Shown here: piece after piece, positions 15,930 to 24,251 of the stretch
Numbering within the stretch: the first letter of the stretch is position 1
Layout: each line of letters begins with the position of its first letter
Source: Deltaproteobacteria bacterium
GTDB lineage: Bacteria > Myxococcota_A > UBA9160 > UBA4427
Length of the DNA stretch: 64,000 nucleotides
NCBI GenBank assembly: GCA_029261855.1
Contig: JAJDAN010000003.1
Span: forward strand, 62,001 to 126,000
Direction of reading: 5' to 3'
Position numbers and translations under genes: made by a program
Notes under the pieces: model-generated
Databases searched by the model: none
Told to the model about the DNA's origin: nothing
What the model saw: only the letters and a program-made list of their open reading frames with translations

Positions 15930-16529
15930 ATGCGAACGCTTCGCCCGCGTCATCCCTTTAGGCATGCCGCCCTCCTGTCCTCCGTATCCGCCGCGCTGCT
16001 CCTGGCCTGCAGCGATCGCGACTCCGCGCCGCCGGACGTCGCCGCTCCCATCGACCCTCTCCCGATCTCCGGGCTGTACGACGTGAGCGGCGTGACCCGC
16101 GCCGTGGCGGCTGGCCCCGGCGAAGAACGGCACATCGCGGGGACCGTGATCCTCCGGCAGAACGGCGACTCCTATACCGCGACGTTCAAGCTCGATACCA
16201 CCTTCCCCGGAGTCGAAGACCCGGTCCAGGCGGATGTGATCGGCAGCGGCGAGGGCAGCATCGAAGGCAGGACCTTGCGCGGCACCACCCAGACCCAGCT
16301 GGTGGTCTCGACCGTGCCCGGGATCGATACCGACTTCGCGTTCGTGCCGCGCATCGTCGGCGCGCGCGTCGCCTCGACGGCAGTGACCGAGATCGCCCCG
16401 GACGGCAGCCTGCGGATCGAGCTCGAGAACCAGCCCGCCGAAGGCGAAGAAGACTACCTCCCGACGCATACGACCCTGACGGGGCGCCGCATCGCGGACG
16501 ACTCGGCGGGCGCGCTCCCGAAGCGCTGA
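15930..16529 (+). CDS. Lipoprotein, hypothetical
   Basis: 199 aa from the ATG at 15930, preceded by GAGGAGG. The signal peptide ends in the lipobox LLLACSDRDS, with Cys as the lipidated residue. The rest reads as a compact beta-sandwich: ISGLYDVSGVTRAV, then HIAGTVILRQNGDSYTATFKLDTTFPGVEDPVQADVIGSGEGSIEGRTLRG. I do not recognise a named family. It is divergent from the TetR gene and its palindrome, so it may be co-controlled. It ends 2 bp from the convergent MerR-TPR gene. Confidence 0.7.
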   Translation: MRTLRPRHPFRHAALLSSVSAALLLACSDRDSAPPDVAAPIDPLPISGLYDVSGVTRAVAAGPGEERHIAGTVILRQNGDSYTATFKLDTTFPGVEDPVQADVIGSGEGSIEGRTLRGTTQTQLVVSTVPGIDTDFAFVPRIVGARVASTAVTEIAPDGSLRIELENQPAEGEEDYLPTHTTLTGRRIADDSAGALPKR

Positions 16530-16531
16530 CC

Positions 16532-17368
16532 TCAGCTTTCAGTGAGGCGCTTGTACTCCGCGTAGTGGCGGATCGCGGCCTGGGGTCGTTCGAGCTTCTC
16601 GCACAGCTGCGCCAGGTTGTAGTGCGCATCCGCGAAGTCCGGCGCGATCTCGAGCGCCTTCTCGTAGTGTCTTGCAGCCGTTTCGTCGCTGCCCTTGTCC
16701 TCGACGGCGAGCGCGAGGTTGAAGTAGATCACCGCGTCATCGGGTGTGCGCTCGAGCGCCAGGCGATAGAGCCGGACCGCCTCGTTGAGCTGCCCGGCTT
16801 CGTGGGCGATACGACCGAGATTCACGTAGGCGTCCACCAGGTCGGGGTCGAGCTCGACGGCCCGCCCATAGCACGTACAGGCCGCCATCGGATCCTCGTC
16901 CTCCAGCTCGAGGGCCCGCTCGAATTCCGCGAGGGCCTGTGTCGCACGACTGGCGTCGAGCGGTTCGGTCAGCGCGGTGACCTTCTCCGTTTCCCGCTGC
17001 AGCTCGTCGACGTCGAAGGACCGCTCGAAGGCGAGCATCGTCTGACCCGTGTCGGGGTTCCAGCAGCCCTCGGAATCCTCGACCGCGACGCGCGATCCGT
17101 CCGCCCAGATACGCAGGCCCGCGAGGGGCCGATCCGCGGGGAGCTGGTCGACGAGGCCGCGAAGCGACCGTGCGACGCGAGCCGTCGGCACCTTCTGCGA
17201 GATCAGGGCGTGGGCCGTGCGCAGCACCACCAGGTCCTGGAACGAGAACGCGTAGCGCCGTCCTTCGCGCTCGGCGCGCGGAAAGCCGGACCGGACCAGC
17301 TCGCGAATGCGGCCTTCGGTCATCCCGAGCACACGCGCGGCCTCGGTCGTCGAGAGCTTGCGATTCAT
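16532..17368 (-). CDS. MerR-type HTH protein fused to TPR repeats
   Basis: 278 aa. The ATG at 17366-17368 follows a G-rich site (GGGGGGAC); an upstream ATG at 17389 is possible. The N-terminus is a MerR-like winged helix: LSTTEAARVLGMTEGRIRELVRSGFPRAEREGRRYAFSFQDLVVLRTAHAL. A middle domain (about 75-140) follows, then at least three TPR units (ACTCYGRAVELDPDLVDAYVNLGRIAHEAG; AVRLYRLALERTPDDAVIYFNLALAVEDKG; AARHYEKALEIAPDFADAHYNLAQLCEKLE). The TPR part probably recruits a partner. It lies just downstream of ku on the same strand, separated by a hairpin. Target unknown. Confidence 0.8.
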   Translation of the reverse strand: MNRKLSTTEAARVLGMTEGRIRELVRSGFPRAEREGRRYAFSFQDLVVLRTAHALISQKVPTARVARSLRGLVDQLPADRPLAGLRIWADGSRVAVEDSEGCWNPDTGQTMLAFERSFDVDELQRETEKVTALTEPLDASRATQALAEFERALELEDEDPMAACTCYGRAVELDPDLVDAYVNLGRIAHEAGQLNEAVRLYRLALERTPDDAVIYFNLALAVEDKGSDETAARHYEKALEIAPDFADAHYNLAQLCEKLERPQAAIRHYAEYKRLTES

Positions 17369-17394
17369 TGAGCGTGTCCCCCCGGTCACGCGCG

Positions 17395-17410
17395 CCAGCG
17401 AAATCGCTGG
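17395..17410 (-). terminator. Hairpin after ku stop
   Basis: CCAGCGA-AA-TCGCTGG is a perfect 7-bp stem starting 5 bp beyond the ku stop and before the MerR-TPR start on the same strand. No U-run follows it, so it may only attenuate transcription or stabilise the 3' end of the ku mRNA. Confidence 0.4.
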
Positions 17411-17414
17411 TCGG

Positions 17415-18335
17415 CTACTTGACGGCCTTGATCTTCCCGCGCGAAGCGGTCTTCGCGGGCTTCTTCGTGGACGCGGCCTTCGCTGCTGACTTCGAGCCCT
17501 TGGCCTTGGCCGCCTTGCGGGCGGGCTTGCCCGCGCCTGTCTTTCCCTCGGTCCTGGAGCCGGGCGTGGAGGCGAGGCTCTTCTTGAGCGCCGCCACGAG
17601 GTCGATGATCTGCTCCCGGGGCTCTGCGGTCGGTGCGACGACGATCTCCTCGCCGGCCACCTTCTGGTCCACCGCCTCGAGCACCTGGCGACGGTAGTCG
17701 TCTTCGTACTTCTCGGGCTCGAACTTTTCCTGGGAGAGCTGATCGATCAGCTGGTGGGCGAGCGCGAGCTCGCTCTCCTTGACCTCGACGTCGTCCCCCA
17801 GCTCGATGTCGTCGAAGTGGCGCACCTCGTCGGCATAGTACAGCCCGTGCATGACGAGGCCTTCGTCGGTGGGTCGCAACAGGACGAGCTGCTGACGCCC
17901 GCGCTGATTGAAGCGGCCGATCGCGACCCGGCCGGCCTCGATCATCGCCTCCCGGAGCAGCCGATAGGCCTTCGCCCCGCCCTTGTCCGGACCGAGCAGG
18001 TTCGACTTCTCGAAGAAGATCGGGTCCACCTTCGCGATCGGGACGAATTCCTCGATGTCGATGCTGCGATCGCTCTGCTTCTCGATCGCCTTCAGCTCGT
18101 CGTCGCCGAGGACCACGTACTGGTCGCGGGCGTACTCGTACCCCTTGACGGTTTCTCCCCGCTCCACGGTCTCGTCGCAGGACCGACAGACATAGACCTG
18201 CTTGAGCCGGCTCTTGTCCGTCGCATGCAACATGCTGAAACGAACCGTCTTGCTGCTCGACGCGGGGAACAGCTTGATCGGGATCGAGACGAGCCCAAAG
18301 GAGATGGTGCCAGACGAAGTTGCTCGTGCTGCCAT
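17415..18335 (-). CDS. ku: Ku DNA end-binding protein
   Basis: 306 aa from the ATG at 18333-18335; an in-frame codon at 18374 is less likely because the Ku N-terminus (MAARATSSGTISFGLVSIPIKLFPA) begins here. It includes the Ku core with VYVCRSCDETVERGETVKGYEYARDQYVVL, FFEKSNLLGPDKGGAKAYRLLREAM and RGRQQLVLLRPTDEGLVMHGLYYADEVR. Bacterial Ku forms a homodimeric ring on DNA ends and recruits LigD for non-homologous end joining. The C-terminal 45 residues are a Lys/Ala-rich tail (PARKAAKAKGSKSAAKAASTKK), of the kind known to bind DNA in some Ku proteins. ligD is divergent, 53 bp away. Confidence 0.97.
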   Translation of the reverse strand: MAARATSSGTISFGLVSIPIKLFPASSSKTVRFSMLHATDKSRLKQVYVCRSCDETVERGETVKGYEYARDQYVVLGDDELKAIEKQSDRSIDIEEFVPIAKVDPIFFEKSNLLGPDKGGAKAYRLLREAMIEAGRVAIGRFNQRGRQQLVLLRPTDEGLVMHGLYYADEVRHFDDIELGDDVEVKESELALAHQLIDQLSQEKFEPEKYEDDYRRQVLEAVDQKVAGEEIVVAPTAEPREQIIDLVAALKKSLASTPGSRTEGKTGAGKPARKAAKAKGSKSAAKAASTKKPAKTASRGKIKAVK

Positions 18336-18388
18336 CGGTTGCCTAGGCTGGGAGGGGGTGTGAAAGCCTATCACCGTATCGGTTGGTC

Positions 18389-20905
18389 ATGCCAGATCTA
18401 AGGCGGTACCGCGAAAAACGCGACCTCGAGCGGACACCGGAACCCCTCGGCGAAGAGTCCGCACACCTACGTAGGCCGATCCCTGCGGGCGCTGCGCGCG
18501 CCTTCGTGATGCAGCAGCACGCAGCGCGCAATCTGCACTGGGATCTACGGCTCGAAATCGATGGTGTGCTCGTGAGCTGGGCCGTGCCGCGGGGCCCGAC
18601 CCTCGACCCGAATGAACGACGGCTCGCGGTCCAGACCGAAGACCACCCACTCGAGTACGCGTCCTTCGAGGGCGTAATTCCCGAGGGGAACTACGGCGCG
18701 GGCGCCATGATCGTGTGGGACCGCGGCAGCTATCACACCGTCGACGGGCAATCGCCCGCCGAAGGACTCGCGAGCGGCAAGCTCGACCTCGTGATCGACG
18801 GCCACAAGCTGCGCGGACGCTTCGCCCTGGTGAAGACCCGGGGCGACACCGATCGCAGCTGGCTACTGCTGCACAAGGACCGCAACCCACCGCCCGACGT
18901 GACCCCGACGTCCCTGATCGAGTCGGAGCCCCGCTCTGTGTTCTCGGGACGCACCGTCGAAGAGCTGCGAGAAGGACTCGAACGCGATCACGAGATCACC
19001 GAACGTGCAACGGCTCTGGGGGCGCCGCGCCGCGCGCTCGCCCCGGCGAAGCTGCGTCCGATGCTTGCGCGCACCGCCGAGGACCCGTTCTCGAAAGCGG
19101 GCTGGCTGTTCGAGCTGAAGTACGACGGCATGCGGGTGCTGGCGTCGAAGCATTCGGGCAAGGTCCATCTCCACACCCGCCGCGGACGCGAGGTGTCGGT
19201 CTCGTATCCGGAGATCGTTCGCGCACTCGAGCTCCTTCCCGTCGAGTCATTCGTGCTCGACGGCGAGCTGGTCGCACTCGACGCGCGCGGGCGCAGCTCT
19301 TTCGAACGCTTGCAGCAGCGCTTCAGCCAGACGGATCCGGTCGCGGTCGCTCGCGCCCAGATCGAGGTTCCGACCGTCCTGTACGCCTTCGACCTGCTCG
19401 GCGCCGCAGGCTTCGACCTCCGCAGTCGACCTCTCCACGAGCGCAAGGCGTTGCTCGAGTGCTTCGTCCCGCGACTCGGGCAGGTGCGCTTCACGGACCA
19501 CGTCGAAGAGCACGGCGAAGCGCTCTTCGCCGCAGCCCTCGAGAACGAGCTCGAAGGCGTGATCGCGAAACGGATCGAATCTCCCTACGAGACCGGCCGG
19601 CGATCCGACCACTGGCTGAAGATGCGGGTTCCGCACAGCGCGCACCTGGCCGTCGTCGGCTGGGACGAAGGTCGCGGTGCGCGCAAGAGCCTCGGGTCCC
19701 TGAAGCTGGCGTGGCAGCTGGGCGGAAGGCTGGTCTTCGCGGGCAACGTGGGCTCGGGCCTCGCCGACGACACGATCGAGGCGCTGCTCCCCGAGCTCGA
19801 AGCCGACGAGCGCCGCACCCCGGCCTTCGACAACGCGCCGGACGCATCCCGCGGCGTCCACTTCGTCGACCCCCGGTGGGTGGCCGAGGTGCGGTACACC
19901 GAGGTCACCTCCCAGGGCCTGTTGCGGCATCCCGTACTCGTCGGGCTTCACGACGATGTTCCGGTCGCCGATTGCGTCGCACCGGCAGACCGCGAGGCGG
20001 CCGTCGAGGCGGCGCCCGTACCCAGCGCGGCGCCGGAAGTCGAGCTTCGCATCAGTCGCCGGGACAAGGTCTTCTGGCCGGACGAAGGCTATACGAAAGG
20101 CGATCTGCTCGACTACTACGAGGCCATCTGGCCGTGGATCGCACCCTATCTCCGCGACCGTCCGGTGGTCCTCACACGCTACCCCGACGGCATCGAGGGC
20201 AAGAGCTTCTTCCAGCAGAACGCGCCGGATTGGACGCCGGACTGGGCGACCCACGAGCACATCGACGGCACGGACTTCTTCGTCTGCAACGAGCTCCGGA
20301 CCCTGCTCCACGTCATCAATTCCGGCGCCATCCCGTTGCACGTGTGGGGCTCGCGTATCCAGGCCATCGACCACCCGGACTGGACGGTGATCGACCTCGA
20401 CCCGAAGGCCGCCCCGTTCGGCGATGTCGTGGAGATCGCGCGCCACATCCACCGGCTCCTCGATTCCTTCGAAACGCCGCACTACGTCAAGACGTCCGGG
20501 CAGGCCGGGCTGCACGTCCTGATCCCCCTGGCCGGGCAGCTCGATCACGACGGGGCGCGGGGACTGGCCGAGGTGATCGCGCGCGTCGTGGTCGCCGACC
20601 TGCCGAAGATCGCGACCATCGCGCGCCCGATCGCCGCTCGGGGCGACAAGGTCTACGTCGACTTCGGCCAGAACGGCCGCGGCCGACTGATCGTCGCGCC
20701 CTTCTCGGTCCGACCAAAGCCCGCGGCGCCCGTCTCGACGCCCCTCGGCTGGCGACAGGTGACGACGCGGCTCGACGTCACGAAGTGGACCATCCGGACC
20801 ACACCGCGCCGGATGAAGTCCCACGGAGATCCGATGGCCGGGCTACTCGAGGAGAGCGCCGACGTGGCACGACTGCTCGACGGCCTCGGCGAGCGACTCG
20901 CCTAG
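18389..20905 (+). CDS. ligD: ATP-dependent DNA ligase D (phosphoesterase-ligase-polymerase)
   Basis: 838 aa from the ATG at 18389. Domain order is PE-LIG-POL, as in Pseudomonas rather than the POL-first order of Mycobacterium. The 3'-phosphoesterase domain has His44, His50, Asp52 and Arg54 (QQHAARNLHWDLRLEIDG). The ligase domain has nucleotidyl-acceptor Lys244 in FELKYDGMR, then VLDGELVALD and GVIAKRIESPYETGRRSDHWLKMR. The AEP-type polymerase domain starts near residue 550 (DKVFWPDEGYTKGDLLDYY), with metal ligands Asp669 and Asp671 in DLDPKA and the segment YVKTSGQAGLHVLIPL. All three activities look intact. ku is divergent on the other side of a 53-bp gap, forming a complete two-gene NHEJ locus. 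Confidence 0.97.
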   Translation: MPDLRRYREKRDLERTPEPLGEESAHLRRPIPAGAARAFVMQQHAARNLHWDLRLEIDGVLVSWAVPRGPTLDPNERRLAVQTEDHPLEYASFEGVIPEGNYGAGAMIVWDRGSYHTVDGQSPAEGLASGKLDLVIDGHKLRGRFALVKTRGDTDRSWLLLHKDRNPPPDVTPTSLIESEPRSVFSGRTVEELREGLERDHEITERATALGAPRRALAPAKLRPMLARTAEDPFSKAGWLFELKYDGMRVLASKHSGKVHLHTRRGREVSVSYPEIVRALELLPVESFVLDGELVALDARGRSSFERLQQRFSQTDPVAVARAQIEVPTVLYAFDLLGAAGFDLRSRPLHERKALLECFVPRLGQVRFTDHVEEHGEALFAAALENELEGVIAKRIESPYETGRRSDHWLKMRVPHSAHLAVVGWDEGRGARKSLGSLKLAWQLGGRLVFAGNVGSGLADDTIEALLPELEADERRTPAFDNAPDASRGVHFVDPRWVAEVRYTEVTSQGLLRHPVLVGLHDDVPVADCVAPADREAAVEAAPVPSAAPEVELRISRRDKVFWPDEGYTKGDLLDYYEAIWPWIAPYLRDRPVVLTRYPDGIEGKSFFQQNAPDWTPDWATHEHIDGTDFFVCNELRTLLHVINSGAIPLHVWGSRIQAIDHPDWTVIDLDPKAAPFGDVVEIARHIHRLLDSFETPHYVKTSGQAGLHVLIPLAGQLDHDGARGLAEVIARVVVADLPKIATIARPIAARGDKVYVDFGQNGRGRLIVAPFSVRPKPAAPVSTPLGWRQVTTRLDVTKWTIRTTPRRMKSHGDPMAGLLEESADVARLLDGLGERLA

Positions 20906-20939
20906 CCGACCCTGAAGGGCCGGGCCTCACCCGGTTCGG

Positions 20940-23489
20940 CTACGGCGCGTCGTCGGCCCAGATCGTGTAATCGGCACCGTCGACGACGTCGTCGCAGTTG
21001 GCGTCGCCGCCGTCGAAGCCCACGCCGGTCTGCGCGAAGTTGCCCGAGAGGATCGCGAGGTCTGCGGCGTCGGTCTGGCCGTCGCGATCGAAGTCGCCGT
21101 CACCCACCACCGACATGCCGGGTGCATAGCTGCATTCGCAGACGTCGCCGGTGCCGTCCGCGTCGGTGTCGTCCTGGTCGTTGGGGCCACCCTGGGGACC
21201 ATTCGCGTCTACCGGGCAGTTGTCCTCGAAGCTTCGCAGTCCGTCTCCGTCCGGGTCGACGAGGTCATCGTCGATCCAGGCCGCCAGGACGTCGAGTGCC
21301 TTTGGGTCCCGCAATCGCGTCCCGGCAGCCATCCGCAGGTCCGGATCGCTCGAGTCCGCGCGCAGCCACAGCACACTGTTGTCGTGGTCCCCGGGAAGCA
21401 CGCGGAGCGCGCCGGCTACCCCGAGGTCGCCCTCGCTCGGTGCGACCCCGAGAAGGTTCATGTCATCGACGGCGGGATCGAAGCGAAGATCGAGGCCGCC
21501 TGGCGCCGGCGCCAGGGGCTGATGACAGAACGAGCAGTTGCTTGCCAGATAGGATCTCGCGCGGCGATGATTCGGCTGCCCCCCGTCGTCGAGGGCCGCG
21601 AAGGCCTCGTACGAACTGGCGTCCGCAATCACCGTATCGAGCAGTCCGGCGCAGCTCCAGGCGACGAGCTGCTCGTCGACGCCGGTCCCGAAGTCCGAAT
21701 AGTCGAAGCTGCGGTTGAGCTGACGGGTGCGCCCCCCGAGAACGCGTCCCCCGGCATCCGTGTGGCAACCCAGGCACTCCGTCGGGCCGGGGTAGTGCCA
21801 GGTCTGCGTGGGATCGGCGCCGGGCAGCGCCACGTCGAACACCTCGTCGAGGGGCGCGGTCAACAGGTCGGCATCGGTATCCGTGTCGTTCCAGCGGTAC
21901 GTGTACCCGACCCACCCCGTTCGCTGCTTGAGCATCACGCGCGTCTCGAGCCGCTCGGTCAGGCCCGGTGCGACGGGCAACTCGAAGTGCTTCACGAAGG
22001 CCGTGCCGTCGGGATAGGCCCAGGCGCCTGTCGGCGCGAATCCGATGCTTTCGCCGTCGGGCAGCGCCAGCCATCGGCGCTTGAGGGCACGGTCGCTCCA
22101 CAGCTGCGTGTTGACGTCGTACTCCACGAGGCCGGGGGCCGGAACGAGGTTCGCCACGTCGCTGAAGAGGCCCGTATCGGACAGCCGGGTCGGCGGCGGA
22201 CCGCCACCCGACCCCGGCGCGAGCTCGTCGAACCAGTAGATCTGGCCGTTGAGACTGACGACGTAGAGCTCACCGTTCTGGTCCTCGCCGAAGGAGACAG
22301 GAGCCGACACGAGGTTGCCAAGGATGGTGGGCGAGCCGACCTGGTCCCAGGCGTACATCGTGCTGGTCACGGAATCGGCGTAGAGGTAGACGCCATACAG
22401 CGACGGCACGCGGCTGCCGCGGTAGACGTAGCCGCCCATCACCGCGCCGCCGGCCTGACTCTGGGCGTACTCGATCACGGGAAAGGTGAGCGTCGGGTCG
22501 TCGAGCTCGCAGGACCCGATGTTCGGGTCGTTCCCCTCGCAGCGCCGCCAGCCGAAGTTGACCCCGCCCGGGGTCCCGTTGGTGAGATGGTTCACCTCTT
22601 CGAAGGCGTTCTGACCGACGTCGCCGATCCAGAGATCGCCGTTGAGTCGATCGAAGGAGAAGCGCCACGGGTTCCGAAGGCCGAAGTGGAAGATCTCTCC
22701 CACAGCACCTGCGAGGTCCGCGAAGGGATTGTCACTCGGCACGTAGGGCGGCGGCAGGTGCGGGTCGATGCGGGCCAGGGACCCGAGGATGTTGCTGAGG
22801 GTCTGGGCGCGGTTGTTCGGATCGTTCGCGCTGCCGCCGTCGCCGATCGCGATGTAGAGCATGCCATCGGGGCCGAACGCGAGCATGCCACCGTTGTGGT
22901 TTCCGAAGTCCTGCTGGAATTCGAGCAGCAGCGTCGGATCGCCGTCTCCGTCGACCAACGCGGGCGGACTCCCGACGGTCTCGTATCGCACGATGCGCGT
23001 GCAGCTGACGCCGATGTCGCAGCGCGCCCCAGGCGCGGTGTAGTTCACGTAGAAGTAGCCGTTGTCCCAGAAGTCGGGATCGAACGCCATGCCGAGCAGA
23101 CCCTGCTCGTTGCCGGACGGATGGACGAGCGCGGACAGATCGACCAGGGTGCCGAGGTCCGCATCCTCGACGTCCGGCCTGTTCTCGAAGACGCGGATCA
23201 AGCCCCGCTGCTGGACGACGTAGACCCGGTCGTACGCCTCGGGGACCGGCGGCGGCGGCTCGGCGGTGAGGAAGATCGGGCGGCTGAAGTTGCTGAGATT
23301 CGGGAACGGCTCCGACACTGCGACGCTCCCCAGGTCCGCATCGAGGGGGAAGGCGTGGCCGGCGAAGACCGGCAGGTTCTCGAGGGCGCAGACCCCGGCC
23401 CGCGACGTCTTCGGGGCGACCTGCAGCGCGAGCACGAGCGTGCACGCGACGAGCAGGCCGCAGCCGCGGCGCGGAAAGAAGGAACGCAT
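20940..23489 (-). CDS. PQQ-type sugar dehydrogenase fused to dihaem cytochrome c, TSP3 and dockerin-like repeats
   Basis: 849 aa from the ATG at 23487-23489. After a signal peptide comes a six-bladed GSDH/YliI-type domain: RVYVVQQRGLIRVFEN, GLLGMAFDPDFWDNGYFYVNYT, FGNHNGGMLAFGPDGMLYIAIGDGG, FHFGLRNPWRFSFD. From about residue 455 it matches my memory of the SO2930-type dihaem cytochrome family (TRLSDTGLF, YDVNTQLWSDRALKRRWLALPDG, KHFELP). Two CxxCH haem sites follow (CLGCHT and CSFCHQ). Then a thrombospondin type-3-like Asp-rich segment (DPDGDGLRSFEDNCP, DTDADGTGDVCE) and two dockerin-like units (GDFDRDGQTDAADLAIL; GDANCDDVVDGADYTIW). It is probably a periplasmic or surface enzyme passing electrons internally from PQQ to haem. 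Substrate unknown. Confidence 0.85.
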   Translation of the reverse strand: MRSFFPRRGCGLLVACTLVLALQVAPKTSRAGVCALENLPVFAGHAFPLDADLGSVAVSEPFPNLSNFSRPIFLTAEPPPPVPEAYDRVYVVQQRGLIRVFENRPDVEDADLGTLVDLSALVHPSGNEQGLLGMAFDPDFWDNGYFYVNYTAPGARCDIGVSCTRIVRYETVGSPPALVDGDGDPTLLLEFQQDFGNHNGGMLAFGPDGMLYIAIGDGGSANDPNNRAQTLSNILGSLARIDPHLPPPYVPSDNPFADLAGAVGEIFHFGLRNPWRFSFDRLNGDLWIGDVGQNAFEEVNHLTNGTPGGVNFGWRRCEGNDPNIGSCELDDPTLTFPVIEYAQSQAGGAVMGGYVYRGSRVPSLYGVYLYADSVTSTMYAWDQVGSPTILGNLVSAPVSFGEDQNGELYVVSLNGQIYWFDELAPGSGGGPPPTRLSDTGLFSDVANLVPAPGLVEYDVNTQLWSDRALKRRWLALPDGESIGFAPTGAWAYPDGTAFVKHFELPVAPGLTERLETRVMLKQRTGWVGYTYRWNDTDTDADLLTAPLDEVFDVALPGADPTQTWHYPGPTECLGCHTDAGGRVLGGRTRQLNRSFDYSDFGTGVDEQLVAWSCAGLLDTVIADASSYEAFAALDDGGQPNHRRARSYLASNCSFCHQPLAPAPGGLDLRFDPAVDDMNLLGVAPSEGDLGVAGALRVLPGDHDNSVLWLRADSSDPDLRMAAGTRLRDPKALDVLAAWIDDDLVDPDGDGLRSFEDNCPVDANGPQGGPNDQDDTDADGTGDVCECSYAPGMSVVGDGDFDRDGQTDAADLAILSGNFAQTGVGFDGGDANCDDVVDGADYTIWADDAP

Positions 23490-23518
23490 CCCACCGGATG
23501 TAGCAGAAGGCGGGTCCA

Positions 23519-23546
23519 GTCGATTGGGAGGGACCTCCCAATCGAC
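23519..23546. terminator. 28-bp near-perfect palindrome (13-bp stem, 2-nt loop)
   Basis: Arms GTCGATTGGGAGG and CCTCCCAATCGAC enclose GA. The element sits in the 76-bp gap between the GNAT stop and the dehydrogenase fusion start, both on the minus strand. It could terminate the GNAT transcript, but no U-run follows. An operator for the dehydrogenase gene is an equal alternative. Confidence 0.5.
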
Positions 23547-23565
23547 CCGAGTCACCGCGAGAGCG

Positions 23566-24156
23566 TCAGGAACGCCCCTGCATCCTTGCCTCGAGACCCG
23601 TCTTCACCGCCGGCCACTCCCGCTGGATGATGCTGAACCAGGCGCTGTCGCGAACCCGGCCGTCGGGCATCACCATGTGCGACCGGTGGATCCCCTCTGC
23701 GGTCGCACCGATCCGGAGCAGCGCGTTCCGCGACGCCTGGTTCAGGGCGTCGGTCTTGAATTCGACCCGCAGACAGTCCCAGGTCTCGAAGGCGTGCCGA
23801 AGCATCAGGTACTTCGCCTCGGTGTTCACGGGTGAGCGCTGAAAGGCCGGCGTGATCCAGGTGGCGCCAATCTCGACCCGACGATTCGGCGGCGACGCCG
23901 CGAGGAAGCCGGTCGAGCCGACCACCTCACCGGAAGCGCGGTCGACCGTTGCGAAGACGAGACCCTGCTGGGTCGCGATCCAGCTGTCGGCGATCTTCAC
24001 CCAACCGCGGGCGCTCTCCTCTTCCTGGAACCGCATGGGCATCCAGCGCCAGATCTCCTCGGGCGCGGCGGCGCGAACGATGCCCGCGACGTGGCGTTCT
24101 GCGATCGTCTCCAGACGCACCGCTTCACCTTCGAGGTCGACGGGTTCGATCTTCAT
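23566..24156 (-). CDS. GNAT family N-acetyltransferase (RimJ/RimL-like)
   Basis: 196 aa. The layout is that of the RimJ/RimL-type group: VDLEGEAVRLETIAERHVAGIVRAA at the N-terminus, FATVDRASGEVVGSTGFL as central strands, RRVEIGATWITPAFQRSPVNTEAKYLMLRHAFE as the acetyl-CoA-binding motif A region, and VEFKTDALNQASRNALLRIGATAEGIHRSHMVMPDGRVRDSAWFSI as the C-terminal strands. These enzymes acetylate protein N-termini or small amines. The real substrate is not visible. It runs on the same strand as the dehydrogenase fusion but is separated by the strong palindrome, and is divergent from the methyltransferase at 24252. Confidence 0.9.
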   Translation of the reverse strand: MKIEPVDLEGEAVRLETIAERHVAGIVRAAAPEEIWRWMPMRFQEEESARGWVKIADSWIATQQGLVFATVDRASGEVVGSTGFLAASPPNRRVEIGATWITPAFQRSPVNTEAKYLMLRHAFETWDCLRVEFKTDALNQASRNALLRIGATAEGIHRSHMVMPDGRVRDSAWFSIIQREWPAVKTGLEARMQGRS

Positions 24157-24251
24157 CTTCGGTCGCTCTCCTCGCGCTTCGCGCTTCCCTCGACAGAACG
24201 CGCTGTGGTAGAACCTAACGGACGGCGGGTCAAGCCGACGGAGGGTCGAGC

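Noticed and set aside
21384-23630. 748-codon open frame on the plus strand
   Set aside because: Antisense to the dehydrogenase/cytochrome fusion, whose haem and PQQ motifs are clear. No recognisable domain.
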